Shown piece after piece: positions 37,159 to 45,740 of a stretch of DNA of 64,000 nt. The stretch covers positions 61,538 to 125,537 of the forward strand of contig NZ_FZNO01000016.1 in the NCBI RefSeq assembly GCF_900188025.1. Reading direction: 5' to 3'. Made by a program: the position numbers and the translations under genes. A model generated the notes under the pieces. The model made no database searches. It saw only the letters and a program-made list of their open reading frames with translations, and was not told the DNA's origin. The DNA is from Blastococcus mobilis. GTDB lineage: Bacteria; Actinomycetota; Actinomycetes; Mycobacteriales; Geodermatophilaceae. Position 1 is the first letter of the stretch. Each line of letters begins with the position of its first letter.

Positions 37159-37279
37159 GGCTCCTCCTCGCGACGGGTGTCGAACCTGCTGAGGAGGTGA
37201 TCATCGGATCGGGGTGGGGGCGTCAGGATCCGCGGTGCTACCGGGTTTTCGCCGGAGGGTTGCCGTGTTCTCGCCGTGA

Positions 37280-40093
37280 TCAGCCGTCGGCGGGCAGCAG
37301 GCCCAGCGTGGTGGCGCGGCGGACGGCGATGGTCCGCGACGAGCAGTCGAGCTTGGTGAACACGTTGCGCACGTGCATGTCGACGGTGCGGGTGCTCAGG
37401 AACAGCTCGGCGGCGATCTCACGGTTGGTCCTGCCGCCGGCCAGGTGGCGCAGCACCTCCTGCTCGCGCCGGGTGAGCCCGGCCGAGTCCAGGGCGCGGG
37501 CGGCGAGGCGGCCGAGCCGCGGGTCCACCTGCTCGCCGGCCTCGGCCAGCACGGTGGCACAGCGGCGGGCGAGCGGCCTGGCGGTCAGCCGGCGGGCCGT
37601 GCGGTAGGCGCTGGTCAGCGTGGCGATCGTGGCGTCCCGGTCCCCGGCCGCCGCGCAGACCTGGCCCCAGCGCCACTGGGTGTGGGCCCGCTCGTACGGC
37701 GCGGTGATGCCGCTCAGCAGCTCCACGGAGCGAGCGAACTGGGCGGCGGCCTGAGCGCCGTCGCCGTCGGTCACCGCCAGCTCCGCCCCTGCGTGGGCCA
37801 GGGCGGAGAGCACCTTGGGAGATCCGTTGCGCGTGGCCAGCGTGGCCACGACCCGATGGCAGGCGGACACGCCGTCGGCGTCGTCGCGCTCGCCGAGGAA
37901 GCTCGCCGCCCAGCGCAGGGCCGGCAGCGCGTAGTGGCTCTCCTCCGTGGTGCGGCAGCGGTCCAGCAGGGTGGCGACCGCGGACCGCGCCACAGCGTCG
38001 TCCTCGTCGAGTTCGGCGACGAGAGCCAGTCCCCATCGGGCGCCCACCTCCAGGCCGAAGATGCCGCTGGCCTGCCCGAACTCAGCGGCCCGTCGCAGCG
38101 GTCCCCGTGCCCGGCGCCGGTCCCCGCGCAGGGCGGTGATGAGGCCGGACTCCTCCTCAGCGACCCGTCGGGCCAACACCGTGGTTCCCTCGTCGGCGAG
38201 CACCTCGGCGCAGATGCTGAGCGTGCGGTCCCAGTCGCCCATCAGCCGGGCCGCCGGCGACATGCAGACGAAGCAGATCGTGGCCAGGTCGCCGAGGCCG
38301 TGGGACCGGCAGAGCTCGAAGGCCGACTCGTAGGCCTCGACGGCCGCCGCGTAGTCGGCGGCGTACTCCAGCGCCTCGCCCAGCTCGTAGCAGGTCTCCC
38401 CAGCGGTCTCGGCCAGCTGCTCGGACAGCGCCAGTTCCAGTCCCGACCGGGCCAACTCCACGCCGCGCCGTCCCTGCCCGAGCGCCGCACGCACCGCTCC
38501 TTGCAGCGCCAGGGCATGCCCGTGGAGGTCGCGGCGCCCGGCCAGGGTGGCGGCCTCGGTGGCCGCCACCGCCTGCTCCAGCGCATCCGTCAGGCGCCCG
38601 GCCGCCTTGTACTGCCCGGCCAGCGCGAGCCGTTCCACCGCCGCCTCCCCGAGGGCGCCGGCGACCGTGAACGCCTCCGCGGCGGCCAGGCGCTCCGCGG
38701 CCGTCCGGGGCAGGTCGCCGAGCAGCTCGGCGGCGTTGGCGGCCCTGCGGTGCGCCGTCCCCGCGCCCGCCAGGTCACCGCACGCGCGGCGCCGGTGTGC
38801 AACGTCGACCCAGGTCCGGGCGGCCACGGTGAGCTCGCCGCTCAGCTCGGCGCAGTCGGCCAGTGCCTCCAGAACGGTCAGCCGGCCGGCCGGATCCTCA
38901 CCCTCGGGCCACAGCCCCAGCGCCCGCCCGGCCAGGGCGGCGGCGTCGCGGTAGGCGTGCGCCGCGCAGTACTCCTTCGCGGCGGTCAGCAGCAGCGGCC
39001 GCGCCTTCTCCGGTGCATGGGCAGCGATCCAGTGCTCGGCGACGACCGCCGGGGCGGCACCCCGGCTCGCCAGGAGCTCGGCGACCCGGTGGTGGTGGCT
39101 GCGCCGCCGCGCCCACGGGATGCTGCGGTGCAGCGCCTCTTGGACGAGGCCGTGCCGGAAGACGGCGCTCTCGGCGTCGGCCTCCAGGAGCAGGCCGGCC
39201 TCGATCAGGGCGTCGACCTCCGCCGGCCCCGCCAGGTCGGCGAGGGGGGACAGGTCGACGCGCACGCCCAGCGTCGCGGCGAGTTCCACTGCGGCCCCGT
39301 GCTCCTGGCGCAGCCGCCCGGTCCGGGCCAGGACGGCGTCCAGCACGCTCTCCGGCAGCGGCAGCGCGGCGCCGTCGGTGAGGCCGAGGGTGCCGGACCG
39401 CTCGACGAGGCGGCCGGCGTCGCGCAGAGCGGCGGCCAGCTCCTCGATGAAGAACGGAAGTCCCTCCGCGCGGTCGTGCACGGCAGCGAGCAGCCGTGGG
39501 GACGGCGGTGCGCCCAGCAAGGAGGCGAGGAGTTCGCCGGTCTGCTCGCCGGTCAGGGGCCGGAGGGCGATGTCGACCAACCGGCCGGTGCGGCGCAGCC
39601 GGCTACGCAGGGCGCGGATCGCGTGGCCGCGGGGCAGTTCGTCGCTGCGGTAGATCCCCAGCAGCAGGAGCGGCTCGCACTCCAGGGTCTCGGCGACGGC
39701 GGGCAGCATGTCGATCGTGGCCGCATCCGCCAGGTGCAGATCCTCCAGCACCACCACGGTCGGCGCCCGCCGCGCGATCGCGCGGAGGGCGTACAGCACG
39801 GCCCGGGCAGGATCCTCGTGTCCGACGTCCCGCTCGTCGCCGCGCGATGCCGGGGTCTGCTCCCGCACGATGCCGGTCAGCGGGGCGTAGGCGCGGGCGC
39901 CGGCCACGGCCGTCGCGGACAGGCGGCAGCCGTCCCAGCCGGACAGCGCGTCGCGGACGAGCCGGCTCTTGCCCACCCCCGCCTCTCCGCTGACCAGGAG
40001 GAGCCCGCCACCGCCGGATCGGCACCGCGTCAGCGCCGCGACCAGTCGCGCCCGCTCATCGTCGCGGCCGACCAGCGGCGGCACCTCCACCAC
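37280..40093 (-). CDS. Large LuxR-family ATPase regulator (LAL/MalT type)
   Basis: A 937-residue regulator. An N-terminal AAA/STAND ATPase has Walker A SGEAGVGKSRLV (about residues 35-46) and Walker B VVVLEDLHLAD. The middle 500 residues are helical TPR-like repeats, and the C-terminal LuxR helix-turn-helix reads LTRREQEVLRHLAGGRTNREIAAELFLS. Such proteins respond to small ligands or protein partners and activate target operons; the target is not evident here. GTG 40093 is supported by TAGGCT six bases upstream, a leaderless layout. The long open frame on the opposite strand is a GC-derived shadow. Confidence 0.92.
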   Translation of the reverse strand: MVEVPPLVGRDDERARLVAALTRCRSGGGGLLLVSGEAGVGKSRLVRDALSGWDGCRLSATAVAGARAYAPLTGIVREQTPASRGDERDVGHEDPARAVLYALRAIARRAPTVVVLEDLHLADAATIDMLPAVAETLECEPLLLLGIYRSDELPRGHAIRALRSRLRRTGRLVDIALRPLTGEQTGELLASLLGAPPSPRLLAAVHDRAEGLPFFIEELAAALRDAGRLVERSGTLGLTDGAALPLPESVLDAVLARTGRLRQEHGAAVELAATLGVRVDLSPLADLAGPAEVDALIEAGLLLEADAESAVFRHGLVQEALHRSIPWARRRSHHHRVAELLASRGAAPAVVAEHWIAAHAPEKARPLLLTAAKEYCAAHAYRDAAALAGRALGLWPEGEDPAGRLTVLEALADCAELSGELTVAARTWVDVAHRRRACGDLAGAGTAHRRAANAAELLGDLPRTAAERLAAAEAFTVAGALGEAAVERLALAGQYKAAGRLTDALEQAVAATEAATLAGRRDLHGHALALQGAVRAALGQGRRGVELARSGLELALSEQLAETAGETCYELGEALEYAADYAAAVEAYESAFELCRSHGLGDLATICFVCMSPAARLMGDWDRTLSICAEVLADEGTTVLARRVAEEESGLITALRGDRRRARGPLRRAAEFGQASGIFGLEVGARWGLALVAELDEDDAVARSAVATLLDRCRTTEESHYALPALRWAASFLGERDDADGVSACHRVVATLATRNGSPKVLSALAHAGAELAVTDGDGAQAAAQFARSVELLSGITAPYERAHTQWRWGQVCAAAGDRDATIATLTSAYRTARRLTARPLARRCATVLAEAGEQVDPRLGRLAARALDSAGLTRREQEVLRHLAGGRTNREIAAELFLSTRTVDMHVRNVFTKLDCSSRTIAVRRATTLGLLPADG

Positions 40094-40099
40094 GTGCGG

Positions 40100-40105
40100 A
40101 GCCTA
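40100..40105 (-). promoter_or_regulatory. -10 element of the LuxR-type regulator gene, leaderless arrangement
   Basis: Minus-strand TAGGCT ends six bases before GTG 40093; no ribosome binding site lies between. Confidence 0.5.
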
Positions 40106-40164
40106 GTCCCGCGCCGGGGTCGCACAGGGCGGTTGAACTGCGCGAACAGCCCCCGCGGGCAGCC

Positions 40165-40315
40165 TCACCACGACTCGATCTCCGTCTTGACCGGGACCGG
40201 CCACACCAGGGTGTCCCCGACCGGGAGAGCTGCGCTCGCAGCGTTCGTGCAGGTGGGCGACCCGTTCGGGCGTCGCGTCCGGAGCTCGCAGGCGCGCCCG
40301 GTGCGTGACCTCGTC
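40165..40315 (-). pseudogene. Possible OsmC-family C-terminal remnant with frameshift
   Basis: On the minus strand one frame reads VTHRARLRAPDATPERVAHL followed by HERCERSS, and the next frame continues PVGDTLVWPVPVKTEIESW and a stop. Joined by removing one C in the CCC run, this resembles the last third of OsmC-type proteins (a helix, then an SPVGxTL strand). No start or N-terminal half is visible. The family assignment is tentative. Confidence 0.35.
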
Positions 40316-40422
40316 GTCCCCGACCCGGGAGCGTCCCGCTGAGCACGTACGGCCACCTGGCCGAGTGCCGGGAGCCGCACCCGGGCGCCGGGCAGACCTT
40401 GCTCCCCGATCGTGTGGACTGA

Positions 40423-40441
40423 AGCGCCCTTGCAGGGCGCT
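40423..40441. terminator. Short hairpin downstream of ychF
   Basis: AGCGCCC and GGGCGCT pair perfectly over 7 bp around the loop TTGCA, 21 bases after the ychF stop on the minus strand. A likely transcription end point for ychF, though with no T run. Confidence 0.5.
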
Positions 40442-40461
40442 GACCTGCGGGACAATCCGTT

Positions 40462-41535
40462 TCACACGTTGAAGCGGAACTCCACGACGTCGCCGTCGGC
40501 CATGACGTACTCCTTGCCCTCCATGCGCACCCAGCCTCTGGCCTTCGCCTCGGCCATGGAACCGGCCTCGACGAGCTGGTCGAAGGACACGATCTCGGCC
40601 TTGATGAAGCCGCGCTGGAAGTCGGTGTGGATGACACCGGCGGCCTGCGGGGCGGTGGCACCGACCGGAATGGTCCAGGCGCGCGCCTCCTTGGGGCCGG
40701 CGGTCAGGTAGGTCTGCAGCCCGAGCGTGGCGAAGCCGACGCGGGCGAGCTGGTCGAGTCCCGGCTCGTCCTGGCCGATGCCGGCCAGCAGCTCGGCGGC
40801 CTCCTCGGCGGGCAGCTCGGCCAGCTCGGACTCGATCTTCGCGTCCATGAGGATCGCCTCCGCGGGGGCGACCATCCCGCGCAGCTCGGCGATCAGCTCC
40901 TCGTTGCCCAGCTCCTCCTCGTCGACGTTGAAGACGTAGAGGAACGGCTTGGTGGTCATCAGGCCCAGCTCGCGCAACGGCGCGGGGTCGATGCCGGCCG
41001 CGAACAGGGTCTTCCCCTCGTTGAGCACCTTCTGCGCCTCGACGGCGGCAGCGTGCAGGGCGGCGCGCTCCTTGTCCTTGCGCGTCTCCTTCTCCAGCCG
41101 CGGGATCGCCTTCTCCAGCGTCTGCAGGTCGGCCAGGAGCAGCTCGGTGTTGATCGTCTCGATGTCGTCAGCCGGGCTGACCTTGCCGTCCACGTGCACG
41201 ACGTCAGGGTCGGTGAACACCCGGATCACCTGGCAGATCGCGTCGCTCTCGCGGATGTTGGCCAGGAACTTGTTGCCCAGCCCCGCACCCTCGCTGGCGC
41301 CGCGGACGATGCCGGCGATGTCCACGAAGGACACCGTCGCCGGGATGATCTTCTGCGAGCCGAAGATCTCCGCGAGCTCCTCCAGCCGCGGGTCGGGCAC
41401 GCCCACCACGCCGACGTTCGGCTCGATCGTCGCGAACGGGTAGTTCGCCGCGAGGACGTCGTTCTTGGTCAGGGCGTTGAAGAGGGTCGACTTGCCGACG
41501 TTGGGCAGGCCGACGATCCCGATGGTGAGGCTCAC
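40462..41535 (-). CDS. ychF: Redox-regulated ATPase YchF (Obg family)
   Basis: A 357-residue P-loop ATPase associated with ribosomes and stress responses. The G1 motif is GLPNVGKSTLFNALT, with an altered specificity loop (NVDEEELG) in place of the GTP-specific NKxD, as in ATP-binding YchF. The C-terminal TGS domain ends EYVMADGDVVEFRFNV. GTG 41535 has GAGGAG seven to eight bases upstream and gives the canonical start SLTIGIVGLPN. Monocistronic. Confidence 0.95.
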   Translation of the reverse strand: MSLTIGIVGLPNVGKSTLFNALTKNDVLAANYPFATIEPNVGVVGVPDPRLEELAEIFGSQKIIPATVSFVDIAGIVRGASEGAGLGNKFLANIRESDAICQVIRVFTDPDVVHVDGKVSPADDIETINTELLLADLQTLEKAIPRLEKETRKDKERAALHAAAVEAQKVLNEGKTLFAAGIDPAPLRELGLMTTKPFLYVFNVDEEELGNEELIAELRGMVAPAEAILMDAKIESELAELPAEEAAELLAGIGQDEPGLDQLARVGFATLGLQTYLTAGPKEARAWTIPVGATAPQAAGVIHTDFQRGFIKAEIVSFDQLVEAGSMAEAKARGWVRMEGKEYVMADGDVVEFRFNV

Positions 41536-41718
41536 GTGTTCTCCTCGCTGGCGCTCGTCGTCCACGATCGCCGCGCTGCTGTGTCTGTGGGCGAGCCCGC
41601 GAGCTCGCTCGTCACCGTCCAGCCTAGGCGTCGCACAAGCGGCCACCGCTGGTCGCCGTCGGGCTGCCTCGCGCACGGTCCGTGAGCGGGGCGCCCGTGA
41701 ACCGACTCGCAGGTGCAG

Positions 41719-42540
41719 TCAGTTCGTGCCGCCCGCGCTGCCCTCGTGCACCAGGAAGGCCCCGTACCCGACGACGCGACGGGGATCGGCACCGCTGTCG
41801 GCGGAGGTGGCCAGGCGCAGCAGCTCGACGTCCATCCGGTGCTCGGCGACGTGGTGGACCAGACCGCGCAGCGCCCGGTGACCGCAGGCGTCCTCGGGCC
41901 GGATGGCCGCGGCATCCCGATGCAGGATCGCGGCCGCAGTGCGGGCGTCCCGTTCCCGGGCCGTCCGCTGGTCCAGGTAGTGGCTGAGATCGGTGGAGAC
42001 GACGGCGACGGTGCCGCCGGCAGATGCCAGGGTGGACAGCACCGCTGCGACGGCCGCGGGCGCCGTGTCTCCCACCGCCACGGGGAGCACCCGGACGTCG
42101 GGGCCCAGCGCCCGCTGGAGGAACGGCAGCTGGGTCTCCAGGGAGTGCTCGCCGCGGTGTGGATGGTCGTCGACCACGACGCTGGGCATCCCGGTGACCG
42201 CCACCCGGGCGTCGGCGTCGATCGGAACGGGACCCAGCGGGGTGGCGAAGGCATCCACGCCCGGCACCGCCATCCCGGCCAGGGGCACCAGGTGCGCCGG
42301 CCCGAGCAGGACGACGCGGGCGATCTCGGAGCGCCAGGGGGCGAGGTGTGCGTAGGTGTGGGCGGCGACCGCTCCGGAGTACCGGTAGCCGGCGTGCGGT
42401 GCGACGGCGGCGACCGGGCCGGCAGCGCCCCGCTCGGTGCGGACGTCGGCCAGGAGCCCGTCGACCAGACCGGCGAGTTCCGAGGCGTCGGCGGGATAGA
42501 AGGAGCCGGCCACCGCGGCCGGACGGAGGCGCGCGGTCAG
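41719..42540 (-). CDS. amrB: AmmeMemoRadiSam system protein B (MEMO1-like)
   Basis: A 273-residue MEMO-family protein, structurally related to extradiol dioxygenases. PAAVAGSFYPAD is the canonical N-terminal motif; metal-site histidines lie in PHAGYRYSG, DDHPHRGEHSLETQLPFL and STDLSHYL. No ATG, GTG or TTG is suitably placed; CTG 42540 overlaps the TGA of the preceding radical SAM gene (CTGA) just as neighbouring genes use GTGA/ATGA, so it is the best candidate start. The biochemical role of the system is not settled; protein A (AMMECR1) is not in the window. Confidence 0.85.
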   Translation of the reverse strand: MTARLRPAAVAGSFYPADASELAGLVDGLLADVRTERGAAGPVAAVAPHAGYRYSGAVAAHTYAHLAPWRSEIARVVLLGPAHLVPLAGMAVPGVDAFATPLGPVPIDADARVAVTGMPSVVVDDHPHRGEHSLETQLPFLQRALGPDVRVLPVAVGDTAPAAVAAVLSTLASAGGTVAVVSTDLSHYLDQRTARERDARTAAAILHRDAAAIRPEDACGHRALRGLVHHVAEHRMDVELLRLATSADSGADPRRVVGYGAFLVHEGSAGGTN

Positions 42541-43643
42541 TCGGCGCTCCGCGCCACCGACACCGGAAGCCGCCGGGCTCCCCACCGGCCGAGCGGGCCG
42601 TCGTAACGGCCGGGGACGGCGGCGCCGCAGGACAGGCAGCGGCCGTCGTCGGTGAGCCGGTAGCGGCCGATGACGTACCAGTCCCGATCCACGACGACCT
42701 CCCCGCAGCCGGGGCAGGTGGTGCGGCCGCCCTCGGCGTCGTGGACGTTGCCGGTGTAGACGAACCGCAGCCCGTGCCGCAGGGCGATCCGCCGGGCGCG
42801 CGTCAGCGTCGCCGGCGGAGTGGGTGGGACGTCGCGCATCTTGTAGTCGGGGTGGAACGCGGTGAAGTGCAGCGGGACGTCGTTCCCGAGATTGGCGGCG
42901 ATCCAGGCGCACTCCGCGTCGATCTCCGCGTCGGAGTCGTTGTGCCCGGGGATGAGGAGTGTGGTGATCTCGAACCACACATCGGTCTCGTGCCGCAGGT
43001 GCAGCAGGGTGTCGAGCACCGGCTGCAGATGCCCGGCCGCGACGCGTCGGTAGAAGTCCTCGGTGAACGCCTTGAGGTCGACGTTGGCGGCGTCAACCTG
43101 CGAGAACAGTTCCCGCCGGGCGGCGTCCCCCACGTAGCCGGCGGTGACCGCGACCGATCTGATCCCCCGCGCCCGGCACGCGTCGGCGACGTCGACCGCG
43201 TACTCGAGGAAGATCACCGGGTCGTTGTAGGTCATCGCCACGCTGCGGCAGCCGAGCCGCGCGGCGGCCTCGGCTATGTCGTCCGGACCCGCCTTGTCGG
43301 TCAGCCGGTCGATCTCCCGTGACTTCGAGATGTCCCAGTTCTGGCAGAACTTGCAGGCGAGGTTGCAGCCGGCGGTGCCGAACGACAGCACCGAGCTGCC
43401 GGGCAGGAAGTGGTTGAGCGGCTTCTTCTCGATCGGGTCCACGCAGAACCCGCTCGACCGGCCGTAGGTCGTGAGCACCACCTGGTCGGCCACCCGCCCG
43501 CGCACGAAACACAGGCCCCGTTGCCCTTCGTGCAGCCGGCACTCCCGCGGGCAGACATCGCACTGCACGCGACCGTCGTCCAGCCGGTGCCAGTGCCGAC
43601 CGGGGACCGTGTACCTGTCCTCCAGGCTGATGTCAGACGTCAT
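42537..43643 (-). CDS. amrS: AmmeMemoRadiSam system radical SAM enzyme
   Basis: A 368-residue radical SAM protein. The 4Fe-4S motif CNLACKFC (CxxxCxxC) follows SFGTAGCN; N-terminal CDVCPRECRLHEGQRGLCFVR and C-terminal CPGCG...CLSCG cysteines may bind another cluster or zinc. The layout matches the AmrS/PflA-like enzymes paired with MEMO. ATG 43643 is chosen; the much longer open frame upstream has no homology and overlaps other genes. Stop and start overlap with amrB. Substrate unknown. Confidence 0.92.
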   Translation of the reverse strand: MTSDISLEDRYTVPGRHWHRLDDGRVQCDVCPRECRLHEGQRGLCFVRGRVADQVVLTTYGRSSGFCVDPIEKKPLNHFLPGSSVLSFGTAGCNLACKFCQNWDISKSREIDRLTDKAGPDDIAEAAARLGCRSVAMTYNDPVIFLEYAVDVADACRARGIRSVAVTAGYVGDAARRELFSQVDAANVDLKAFTEDFYRRVAAGHLQPVLDTLLHLRHETDVWFEITTLLIPGHNDSDAEIDAECAWIAANLGNDVPLHFTAFHPDYKMRDVPPTPPATLTRARRIALRHGLRFVYTGNVHDAEGGRTTCPGCGEVVVDRDWYVIGRYRLTDDGRCLSCGAAVPGRYDGPLGRWGARRLPVSVARSAD

Positions 43644-43741
43644 CGCGACCGCCTCCCGGACCCACGGTAGCCATCGCCGGACCGTTCCGGGACCGTGCCG
43701 GCGACGGCCGTTGCCCGGGCTCCGGGAAGGCGAGAGAGTGG

Positions 43742-43762
43742 CCCTGCGGCGAGGCCGCAGGG
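43742..43762 (+). promoter_or_regulatory. Hairpin in the leader of the ABM-domain gene
   Basis: CCCTGCGGC and GCCGCAGGG form a perfect 9-bp stem with the three-base loop GAG, 31 bases before ATG 43794. It could be a terminator of something upstream, a mRNA-stabilising element or an attenuator; no gene upstream on this strand explains it. Confidence 0.45.
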
Positions 43763-43793
43763 GCGTCGCCGTCACCGTGGAAGGAGTGGTGGC

Positions 43794-44414
43794 ATGTACG
43801 CCCGAACCACCACCGTGCGTGTCGGCCCGCAGCACGTCGACGAGCTCGTCGCCCTGGCTCGCGACGAACTCATGCCGATGGTGGCCGCGCTGGACGGCTC
43901 CGTCGGTCTCTCGCTGCTCGTCGACCGCGACACCGGCCGCTGCATCACGACCAGTGCATGGGAGACCGAGGAGGCGATGCACAGCAGCGGCCCGTCGGTG
44001 CGCGAGTCCCGCGAACGCGCGGCCGAGCGGTTCGGCACGACCCCGGAGGTCCGGGAGTGGGAGATCGCCGTCCTGCACCGGGCACACCGCGTCGGGGACG
44101 GCGCGTGCGCGCGGGTGACATGGACCGCCACGGATCCCCGGAACCTCGACGCCGTCATCGACGCCTACCGGCAGAGCCTCATGCCGTGGTGGGAGCAGTC
44201 GGACGGCTTCTGCAGCAACAGCCTGCTGATCGACCGCCGGGACGGACTGTGCGCCTCCTGCGTCGTGTTCGAGACCCGGGAGGCGATGGCGCACACCCGC
44301 GACCAGTTCACGACCCTGCGCGAGGAGTTCACCCAGCGGATGGGGATGGAGATCCTCGAGGTCGCGGAATTCGACCTCGCGCTCGCCCATCTGCGGGTAC
44401 CCGAGACCGTGTGA
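43794..44414 (+). CDS. Duplicated ABM (dimeric alpha-beta barrel) domain protein
   Basis: A 206-residue protein made of two similar halves: MYARTTTVRVGPQHVDELV...SVGLSLLVDRDTGRCITTSAWETEEAM and a second VTWTATDPRNLDAVIDAYRQ...GFCSNSLLIDRRDGLCASCVVFETREAM. Each half is an antibiotic-biosynthesis-monooxygenase-like barrel, so the chain may mimic the dimer. No heme or flavin site is obvious. GGAGTGG precedes the ATG. It converges on the HNH endonuclease gene. Confidence 0.78.
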   Translation: MYARTTTVRVGPQHVDELVALARDELMPMVAALDGSVGLSLLVDRDTGRCITTSAWETEEAMHSSGPSVRESRERAAERFGTTPEVREWEIAVLHRAHRVGDGACARVTWTATDPRNLDAVIDAYRQSLMPWWEQSDGFCSNSLLIDRRDGLCASCVVFETREAMAHTRDQFTTLREEFTQRMGMEILEVAEFDLALAHLRVPETV

Positions 44415-44496
44415 TCTCCGGAGGCACCCAGGAGCGGGGTCGAGGCGCCTCGGGCCGTCGGGTTCAGCGACGACGCTGACCGACGGTCGGCGGAGG

Positions 44497-45708
44497 TCAG
44501 CCGACCGGCAGGAGCGGTTCGGCCAGGAGAATCTCGGTGTCGTCGGGGCGGTAGGTGCGCCATCGGCCGTCGGGTGGGCGCTCGACCCGGAAGCCGTGGT
44601 GCACCTTCGTGTGGTGGCGCTCGCAGAGGAGAGCTGAATTCTCCAGCGAGGTGTCGCCGCCGTGGATCCAGTGCAGCAGGTGGTGCACGTCGCACCAGTG
44701 GCTGGGTGCCTGGCAGCCGGCGAACACGCAGTGCCGGTCCCGCTGCTCGACCGCCCGGCGCAGATGTGGAGGCACCACCCGCTTGCTGCGGCCCACATCG
44801 AGCGGCTGCCCGTCGGGGTCGAGCACGATGCGGGTGACCGTCCCGTCGCAGGCCGCCCACCGGGCCCGCGCCGCCGACAGCGTCGCCCCGAAGCCGGTGA
44901 CCGCGACACCCGGGCCGGTGGACGGATCGACCAGGTCCTCCAGCGGGATGGTGACGATCAGCTGCGGCTTCGCCGTGCGCAGCACCGGCAGGTCGCCGCA
45001 GGCCAGGGCGTTGTCGGCCAGCTGCACCAGCCCGTCGCCCAGCTGCTGGGCGCGGGTGCGCAGGTCCCCGGCCGGCCGGTCGGCCTGCACGATGGCCTCC
45101 AGCGCCGCCTGGACCTTCTCCCCACCCACGGCGTCGAGTTCGAACCGGCCGGTCACCCGGCCGTCCAGCAGCCGCGCGATCACCAGCGAGCGGCCGTCGG
45201 TCGGATCCGGTTCGGGGCCGTCGGGATCGAGCCGGGCCAGGTAGTGGTGCACCACGCGGGCCAACCGCGCGTGCGGCTGGGTCGCCGCCACCTCGGCAAA
45301 CGTGGCGTCGACTTCGGCGAGGTCCACGCCCTGCCCGACCGCCAGGGCCTGCACGTCGACGGCGGCGACCGGTGCGACGACGGCGACCTGCTCGGCGGTC
45401 ACCGACCCCGATACGAATGCCGCCCGCAGCGCCGGCAACTGGTCCAGTACGCGGCCGTTGCGGACCAGCCGGGCGATCTCACCGGCCGACAGTCGCACGT
45501 GGCTGCGCAGCCAGGACTTCATCGACGTGAGGCCGTCGTGCTCGGCGGCCTGCACCAGATCGGCCCGGCGCACCGTGCGGGTCAGCTCCGCCGCGATCCG
45601 GTTCGCCGCCCGCACCAGTGATGCGGTCCGATCGAGCAACAGCGGCGCGACCAGCCCGTCCAGATCCTCCGCGGCCAGGGCATCGAGGACCGACTCCAAC
45701 TCGTCCAC
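44497..45708 (-). CDS. DUF222-HNH endonuclease (13E12 repeat family)
   Basis: A 403-residue protein. The N-terminal two thirds are DUF222 (LTSMKSWLRSHVRLSAGEIARLVRNGRVLD, TAEQVAVVAPV), and the C-terminal HNH domain reads DRHCVFAGCQAPSHWCDVHHLLHWIHGGDTSLENSALLCERHH with all its Cys/His. This is the family known as 13E12 repeats in mycobacteria, often present in many copies. GTG 45708 is chosen because GGGAGG lies six bases upstream. An SOS-box-like site is 17 bases upstream, so it may be induced by DNA damage. Confidence 0.9.
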   Translation of the reverse strand: MDELESVLDALAAEDLDGLVAPLLLDRTASLVRAANRIAAELTRTVRRADLVQAAEHDGLTSMKSWLRSHVRLSAGEIARLVRNGRVLDQLPALRAAFVSGSVTAEQVAVVAPVAAVDVQALAVGQGVDLAEVDATFAEVAATQPHARLARVVHHYLARLDPDGPEPDPTDGRSLVIARLLDGRVTGRFELDAVGGEKVQAALEAIVQADRPAGDLRTRAQQLGDGLVQLADNALACGDLPVLRTAKPQLIVTIPLEDLVDPSTGPGVAVTGFGATLSAARARWAACDGTVTRIVLDPDGQPLDVGRSKRVVPPHLRRAVEQRDRHCVFAGCQAPSHWCDVHHLLHWIHGGDTSLENSALLCERHHTKVHHGFRVERPPDGRWRTYRPDDTEILLAEPLLPVG

Positions 45709-45724
45709 GACACCTCCCGCGTAA

Positions 45725-45740
45725 TCGATCAGGTGTTCGA
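45725..45740. promoter_or_regulatory. SOS-box (LexA site) candidate upstream of the HNH gene
   Basis: TCGATCAGGTGTTCGA on the plus strand, that is TCGAAC-ACCT-GATCGA toward the gene. The actinobacterial LexA consensus is TCGAAC-N4-GTTCGA, so there is a single mismatch. It lies 17 bases before the GTG. Some mycobacterial 13E12 genes are known LexA targets. Confidence 0.6.

Larger units (their letters stand above)
40094..40461. other. Region between LuxR regulator and ychF holding a gene remnant
   Basis: 368 bp on the minus strand side of both genes. It contains the regulator's -10 element, an OsmC-like remnant (40165-40315) and a hairpin (40423-40441) downstream of ychF. Nothing else with coding character is visible. 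Confidence 0.5.

Noticed and set aside
37373..40342. 989-codon plus-strand open frame opposite the LuxR-type regulator
   Set aside because: Antisense of a well-supported regulator; no domains, biased composition.
42537..44909. 790-codon version of the radical SAM gene
   Set aside because: The extra 420 codons cross the ABM and HNH genes and have no homology; ATG 43643 gives the family N-terminus.
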